A stretch of DNA of 64,000 bases from Malurus cyaneus samueli (Eukaryota > Chordata > Aves > Passeriformes > Maluridae): contig CM019219.1 in the NCBI GenBank assembly GCA_009741485.1, forward strand, positions 2,641,998-2,705,997, written 5' to 3'. The notes below the pieces were generated by a model. That model made no database searches, was not told the origin of the DNA, and saw only the letters and a list, made by a program, of their open reading frames with translations. Below are positions 57,610-64,000 of this stretch, piece by piece. The position numbers and the translations under genes were made by a program. The first letter of the stretch is position 1; every line of letters starts with the position of its first letter.

Positions 57610-57835
57610 TCTGTTCTACACCGCAATGGGTTTCTGTTCTTCACCCCAATGGGTTTCTCTTCTTCAGCCCAATGGGTTTCTGTTCTTCACCCCAATGGGT
57701 TTCTGTTCTTCACCCCAATGGGTTTCCCTTCTTCACCCCAATGGGTTTCTGTTCTTCACCCCAATGGGTTTGTCTTCTTCACCTCAATGGGTTTCTCTTC
57801 TTCACCCAAATGGGGTTCTATTCTTCACCCCAATG
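57610..57835. repeat. 23-bp minisatellite, about ten copies
   Basis: The unit is CTGTTCTTCACCCCAATGGG plus TTT, repeated about ten times with G/C and T/C variants and one CAAATGGGG copy near the end. Because 23 is not a multiple of 3, the frame shifts at each unit, which makes long open frames of period 23 residues. Confidence 0.95.
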
Positions 57836-58606
57836 AAGGAGAGTTTGAATGCCTGGCCTGGCATTTCTGACCTCCTCAATACGATGTGAACCATCCTCTC
57901 ATTTCACTGTGGGGTTTGGGCTTGCTTTCCAGCTTCAGCTTTTATTCCTCCTTCCCACGTGAAGCACAAACCCAAGCAGGAGAACATTCCACCTCTGTGG
58001 TTCCAGCAGCTGTTCTGACAGTGTGTTAATTAATCTCCTCACAGCCTGCTCTCCTTCCTAGGCACTGTGCTCTTGGCCTCACAGCCCCAGGGACTGTGTC
58101 TGTACTGGCAGGACATGCTCAGAAATGGCTGGGATTGGATTTTTCCATGAATTAGGAGGTTTTGCAAAGAGCTGGTTTGTTCTGTTCCTTGTGTGGGTGC
58201 ACCTGAAATGAATGAGAGATGAGAAGTGTCACAAAGGTGACACTTGGACCCCGGGAGTCCTCCCAACTGGGCTGATTTTGGCAGGAATGAGTGGTTTTAC
58301 CTTCTGCAAGGCACTCAAAAAAGCATCTGGGTGAATTAGGTGACAAAATGGGTTTTCTAAAATAAAAGCAGACTCTGCCACGGATGCTGTGTGGTGGAGA
58401 GACACCCTCGAGGTTGTCTCTCTGTGGTGCAATTGTTATCCAGAGGAACTGGGCATGTCCCACCTCCACACCAAGCCCTTGCTATCTCTTCCCCATTCTG
58501 CTTCCTGCTGTCTCAAATGTTGATGTGGTGGTCACTGAGAGATCCCAATTTGTGTTAAGACTGTTCCAGCTGTCCTTTATACAGCTGTCCTTTATGCAGA
58601 TGTGGT

Positions 58607-58775
58607 TTTTAAAATTATATATATATATAAAAAATTATATAATTATATCGGTAATAATATTATTAGTATTATTTATAGATTATTATATATTAATATAAAT
58701 AATATAAAGATAATATATATATATATAATAATATATAAATGATATAATTATATATAATATATAAATATATAGATA
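58607..58775. repeat. AT-rich microsatellite
   Basis: About 170 bases of almost pure A/T with TATATA and AATATTAT runs, directly before a CR1 3' end. Confidence 0.9.
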
Positions 58776-58784
58776 TAATAATGT

Positions 58785-58895
58785 TTTAAGGCCAAGTTTG
58801 ATATGTCTGGAGCAGCCTGTTCTACTGGAAGGTGTCTTGCCTGTGTCAGAGGTTGCAATGTATGGTTTTTGAAGTGCCTTCCAACTAACCATTTC
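58785..58895 (+). repeat. CR1 LINE, decayed 3' end
   Basis: Contains GGCCAAGTTTGATATGTCTG, GGAGCAGCCTGTTCTACTGG and AAGTGCCTTCCAACTAACCA. Confidence 0.75.
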
Positions 58896-59486
58896 TATTT
58901 TTTCCATTTTTTAAAAAATATATATGTATTTGTTTAACCCAGGCATGTTCCCTGCAGCACAAACCCCAAACAGGAGTAGCCCTGGTTGGAAAGGGAGGAT
59001 GATGCTGTAGAGTTTGAAAATACAACTTTCTGTCAGGCTGGCAGGAATTTTCAAATGTGTGAGAGATAATTGTTCCTCCCAGCTGTAGGATGTGTGTGCT
59101 GGTAGCAAATGAAGATTGGGGGTGGCACTTTTGCCTCATTTCTGGTGACTCTGCAGTGTTTTGGCCACTCTGTGCGCCTTCAAGAAGGTGCAGTTTGAAG
59201 AGCTACATCTCTCCTAACAAACACAGCACTCCTGGTCTTTTAATCCTCAGTTTTCTCTAATATCTATTTAATGTTCCAAAGAAGTTGTACCCATGAACAC
59301 TGAGGATTCCCAGGGAGCTGGCAAAGCCCTTCTCCTCCATGGAGCTCTGTATTTTGTGATGTCTTATGGTACAGGGGACAGAGAACAGCTGCCATAGAAT
59401 AAAAAAAGGCAATTAAAATATAATATTCTCTTGCATCTCCACAGCTTATGGAGAAGCCCATGGTTACGAGTTCACGAATAGCTTCT

Positions 59487-59570
59487 TCCCTGTGAGGGAT
59501 GGGGGGATGAGAGGGTGCTGGGAGCATCCCTGTGAGGGATGGGTGGATGGATGAGAGGGTGCTGACAGCA
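59487..59570. repeat. Tandem duplication, two copies of about 40 bp
   Basis: TCCCTGTGAGGGATGGGKGG followed by ATGAGAGGGTGCTG occurs twice in a row; the second copy has an extra GGATG. Confidence 0.85.
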
Positions 59571-60436
59571 GTGCTCACCAGCTGAGGAGGTGCAGAGGGG
59601 AAGCCCTGATGAGGTTGAGTTACAGAGAGGACTTTGTGCTGCTTGGGGAGGGTCTGGGCACAAGGGGACCATTGTGGACAGGCAGAGCCTTTCACGGGGT
59701 GACTTCACTGCCCCACGAGGGGCACGTGCCCTCATGGATGGAGTCATCTGCACCAGCAGTCATGGGAGCAGCCCCCTGAAATGAGGATGTGCTCTCCTTG
59801 TGGTTTTCAGGGTTAAAATCAGCTCCAGGCTGGGCTGGAGATCCAGAGGGTCTCTTGATGGAGCAATGCTTGGGAGCCTGGCTGGCCCTGCCTTGTTTTC
59901 CCTCCTAACTAAGGGATGATGGCAGTTTCCATGAGGATCCACGCACGAAGGAGTTGGTACACCCCCAGGGCTGAAGTAAACTGCCCTCCAGTTTGAAATG
60001 TTTCAGGCTGGCACTGAATGGGGAGAAATTTCAAACTGCAGGATGGCAGAGGGGTCTCTCCTCTCTGAGCATCCATCTCTTTCCTCAAGGAGTAAAAACC
60101 TCTAATTTTCACGCAAGAAGGTTTTCTGTTTAAATTTTGGCACCTTTCAAGCTTGCTGGAGATGCCAGGAGGGGTGGCAGTGATCTTGGTCAGCGTCAGC
60201 ACCCACTCGAGCCAGTGACAAATATTTCCAAATGCAGTGATAGGAGAAAAACTGGAGGTTTTAAATTCCATACGTATCCCAGGAAATAGTTTGATATTGA
60301 TGTCATTTCTGAGAGAGATTCCAGCTTCCAAGCCCGAGTGTTTTTTAAATAAACAGGAATGAGAACAGCAAAGTTCAGTTTGTGGCTTGGTGGGAAAAAG
60401 CCTTTGGTTCAGGATCAGAAGAAACCGGTTTGAAGG

Positions 60437-60710
60437 GTGCAGGGACACCTTCCACTGTCCCAGAGTGCTCCAAGTGCCATCCATCCTGGCCTTGGGCACT
60501 GCCACGGATCCAGGGGCAGCCACAGCTTCTCTGGGCACCCTGTGCCAGGGCTGCCCACTCTACAGGGAACAATTCCTGCCCAATATCCCATCCAACCCTG
60601 CCCTCTGGCAGTTTGAAGCCATTTCCCCTTATCCTGTCCCTCCATCCCTTGTCTCAAATCCCTCTCAAGCTCTAGTGCAGCACCTTAGGCACAGGAAGGG
60701 GCTGTCCCAG
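60437..60710 (-). repeat. CR1 LINE fragment, reverse orientation
   Basis: Complement of CR1: GCAGGGACACCTTCCACTGT, GGGGCAGCCACAGCTTCTCT, AGGGAACAATTCCTGCCCAA, then CACCTTAGGCACAGGAAGGG. Confidence 0.9.
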
Positions 60711-61638
60711 TTCCATCCCATTCCATCCCCTGCTCCCAGCTCCATCCCTCCACGAGGCCCAGGGATGCAGGGCTGGGTGTTGCACCCTCTGTTCACTCTC
60801 ACATGGCAGGACAGGGCTGGGAACACAAACAAAGCTTGGCAGTGTCTGTCCCAAACATGGACAAAATCCAATTGTGTCCCGAGGATGCACATCTGATTCA
60901 CCACATGCTGATTAACCCTCCTGTTCCCAGGCTGCGGGATCCCAAAGAACGGCTTTTAGAAAGCACAGAGATTCACCCTTGAGGGAGTCAGCACGCTCAA
61001 AAGTGGCATTTTGGCTTGAAAAAGCCAAAAGGGATTTTTCATCCTGGTTCTGGGTTAGTTAAAAGCTGCTTGGAACCACTTGCCTTGCAAAACACTGCTG
61101 AAGCATTTTAGGAAGGCAAAGCATTTCAGGAAATGGTGCTAAAAGAATAATAAATAAATAATTAAATAAAGGCTCTTCATTTTTCTTTTCCAGAGAAAGA
61201 TGCTCAGGCTTAGTCCAAGATTGAGGCTGTGGCAGAAAAGTGTATTTCAAGTGTGCATTGGATTTGCAGGAGGTCTTGGTTGGTGGGAGTGTTGGGTACA
61301 GGTGTCACAAACTCTGATTTTTGGTCATCCACAATATGATTTGATCTCTTTACTTGCTGATTATCTTTTTTCAGCACTGCTGAAGCAGTGGCATAACGTT
61401 TGGTTTTAATTTTTATGAGGTCTTGCCTTGTAATAATAAAGAGGAGACTGGTTCTTGGAGCACGGAGGCTGAGCCATGTCTGCTGCAGCTCCCTCCCCCT
61501 GTCCCTTCCATTCCCAGGAATTTCCTTTGCATTCCCATCACCAGGAAAACAGCCTGAGGAGTTGGAGAAGGAGTTGGAAAAGGAGTTGGAGAAGGTTGTG
61601 AGTGCCTTAAAGATAGTGCAGAACTTTGAACCCTTGTG

Positions 61639-61640
<2 letters not shown>

Positions 61641-61669
<29 letters not shown>
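61641..61669. repeat. GT microsatellite
   Basis: About 14 GT dinucleotides, followed by CATGTGCATGG. Confidence 0.95.
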
Positions 61670-61670
<1 letters not shown>

Positions 61671-64000
61671 ATGTGCATGGCCCAAATCACACCAGCTGCC
61701 GTAACGAAGTTCTGCAGAGCTTAAAAACCAGATCAAAACCCATTTTCCACTCTCATTTTCCAGTCTCAAGCACCTGGCCCTCCTCCTTGGCAGCACGGGC
61801 GAGCGCTCTCCCTGACACAAATGCCAGGCAGGATTTACCGTGATGCAAACAACCAAAGCATTTATAGATAAAGATATAAAGATAACAACTCGGGCTGAAG
61901 ATGTTTGCTTCGGAGAGTGATTTAAACCTGAGCCAGGCAGAGAATTCCCCAGTGGAGGTGACTTTGCTGGCTCGGGAGGGCTGGCAGAGGCTCATCCTTC
62001 CCGCATGGAGCAGCAGCACTCACTGCCCATTCCCCTTCCCTGCTGGCACCGGGTTATTTTCATCTTTGTGAAGGAACTGCAGCCCAGTGTGCTCACAGGA
62101 GGTGATGACAGCTTGGGAGGTAGGGCTGGCAGTGCTGACAGCTTGTAGGATTACACCTTCCCCGGGAAAATTGTGGCAATCACCTGGCAGGGTGGAAAAA
62201 TTAAAAAAAAAAAAAAAGTGTTTGAGCAAAAACCGTGATCACCGCAGGGATCCTGGTGCTGATATTTGTTCTGGTAGATCCACTGTGTGTGTAGGGATGT
62301 GTTATGGGGAAAAGCCCACAGCTGGGTGTTTTATTAGGGGAAGAGTGAGATGGAGGAATGCTGATGAGAGATTTCTCCAGCTTGCTCTGCAGCCTCCAGC
62401 TCCTGTCACTGATGGGGAGGGAAAACCTGAGGAAAACGATGGATGTGAGGAAGAATTGGCTCCTGCAGCCTTCCCTGATTGCAGCCTTGGTCCCTGTGCT
62501 GTATGGACCATCACAAGATGCTGTGGGAAATAGAAACATCCTGAGCTTGGTCACCAGTGTGCAAGAAGGGCTTTGGTGTGGCTTTTTCCAAGTGGCCAAG
62601 CATCTCTTATTTATGTTTTTAGTTGATTTTTCAGGTGCTTGCATTAGTAATGCCTCATTTTCTCTCTGAGGGATTGCCCAGAGTGGCTGGATTGAGGCAG
62701 CTTTGGGAAGGAAATTGGGGGAAGAAAAATCAGCACCTCAAATGGTCAGAAATGAGTTATTTGGGTTGGTAAAGGTGGTTCGGGTGTAAGGTGCATTACA
62801 GATCTCACTGGATGAAGTCAGGATGGCCAGAAACACCTCCCAAAAGCCATCCTGTGCTAGATTCCCACAGTTTCCCTGGGACCAGCAGGATTTGAGATGC
62901 CTGATACCCATTTTTGTCTGGCACAGGAGGTTTGGAGGGGCTCAGAGGGGCTCAGGGCAGCCTGGGCATGGGGGACAAACACCACATTGTGCCATCAAAC
63001 CTGCTCACTTCTGATATCAACAGAGGCCTTGACTGCCTGGTTTTGCCAGCTCAGCACCTCAGCACGTGCTAAATTCACCCAATAAATAAAAAAACGAGCA
63101 AAGAACTCCTGAAGGATGGAGAACAGACACGGTATTGATAGCAGTGGCTGCCCCAGCTCTGCTCCATAGCCAGCCCATGGAATGTTGGCTTGGTGATCAC
63201 CTTCCTGGGGGGACTATCCTGACCCCAGCTGTGGAAGGTGAGCTGTGGGATTTTGTGGCAGCCAGTGACTGTGAAAATTTGCTTTCTGAGCTGTCAAACC
63301 TGCCCCAGATGGAGTGTCTCTGCACCAGCAGCACTGGCACCATCGGGAGGGGTTTTCTGTCCTCTCACAGGGAAGGCAAAGATATTCCCTGGAATGAATC
63401 AAGGCTTGGGCTGATTGCAGTGTGTGTGGATTTGAGCAGGGAGAATGATCCTGTTTGCTTGGTTGTCTTGTCCAAACCCCATAAAATCCAAAATTTCCCT
63501 GAAAGTCGAGTCCCTTCATGGCTTTTGCCTGAGATGTGTCCAAGCTTGGAAATGCTTTTCTTTCTGATGAGAAGAATGAGCTGCAGACCTGTTGAGTTAC
63601 TCTCCAGGCTACATCCTCCTTCATTTGTCACTACAGGAATCATTCATCTCCACTGATTTACTCATGCCCCATCCTCTCAGGATGCTCTGTCCCACCTGCA
63701 GCACCCTGACCTGTCCACACCTGGGTACCAAACCCTGGGAAGCACTGGAGATGAGCTCAATCGAGGAGAAGGAGAAAAATTAACATTCACGTTCCCAGAA
63801 GAGCCAGAGTTTTGTTTGTCAAAGGGATTTGCACTTCTGAGAGGGCTGTTGACTTTCAGGAGACCTAGGCGTTTCAAGTGCCTAAATCGCTGTTGGAAAT
63901 ATGCTTGCAAATTTCGTGAAGTGCTTAGAAAATATTTCTGCTATGTCCTCGGGCCTTCTGCAGTGGTAATTACGAGTTGTCCATTAACCACAGTGTGCAG

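Larger units (their letters stand above)
54141..64000 (+). other. FAM53B last intron (inferred) to window end
   Basis: About 9.9 kb with no supported exon. No sequence coding the family C-terminus ELDIEQIENN was seen. It holds CR1 fragments at 55528-55668, 58785-58895 and 60437-60710, minisatellites at 57610-57835 and 59487-59570, an AT microsatellite and a GT microsatellite. Confidence 0.6.

Noticed and set aside
57550..57889. Open frames of about 100 codons with Phe-rich repeats
   Set aside because: Produced by the 23-bp minisatellite; the same repeat reads through in more than one frame.

Overview
The window is vertebrate nuclear DNA and almost certainly avian. The dispersed repeats I can read are nearly all 3' ends of CR1 LINEs in both orientations. 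I see no Alu- or L1-like sequence, and the three recognisable genes have short exons split by GT-AG introns, with GC-rich promoters. A songbird is a reasonable guess from the CR1 subtype, but the sequence does not prove it. Gene order (ABRAXAS2 - EEF1AKMT2/METTL10 - FAM53B) matches the block at human 10q26.13, read here in the opposite orientation.

Layout. (1) 1-10995, minus strand: ABRAXAS2 (FAM175B/KIAA0157/Abro1). Eight coding exons were reassembled by hand with every splice phase agreeing, giving about the first 259 residues. The C-terminal exon lies beyond the left edge. (2) 10.2-12.6 kb: a GC-rich head-to-head promoter region with a ZNF143-type motif and an ETS site on the ABRAXAS2 side. 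An 84-bp tandem duplication lies just upstream of the EEF1AKMT2 start, and three CR1 fragments lie between the two starts. (3) 12422-19154, plus strand: EEF1AKMT2 (METTL10), complete in six exons and 229 codons, followed by an AATAAA signal. (4) 19.2-27.0 kb: intergenic, with CR1 fragments and one 19-bp minisatellite. (5) 27.05-28.45 kb: a strong CpG island, inferred to be the FAM53B promoter and non-coding first exon. (6) 27.7-64 kb: FAM53B, plus strand. A start exon lies at 43.36-43.59 kb, a small exon at 46.58 kb and a large exon at 53.48-54.14 kb. The last coding exon is not in the window.

The three genes are unrelated in function: a scaffold of the BRISC deubiquitinase, a lysine methyltransferase acting on eEF1A, and a nuclear protein linked to Wnt/beta-catenin signalling. 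The first two share a divergent promoter region.

I found no novel protein-coding system. The observations most worth following are: a missing roughly 20-codon stretch at the 5' side of the large FAM53B exon, with an in-frame stop directly upstream (assembly fault or real change); a roughly 25-copy minisatellite that expanded inside a CR1 element; the duplicated palindrome-bearing block in the EEF1AKMT2 promoter; and an overlapping palindrome cluster downstream of the FAM53B CpG island. Repeat ends are approximate, because no alignment could be run.
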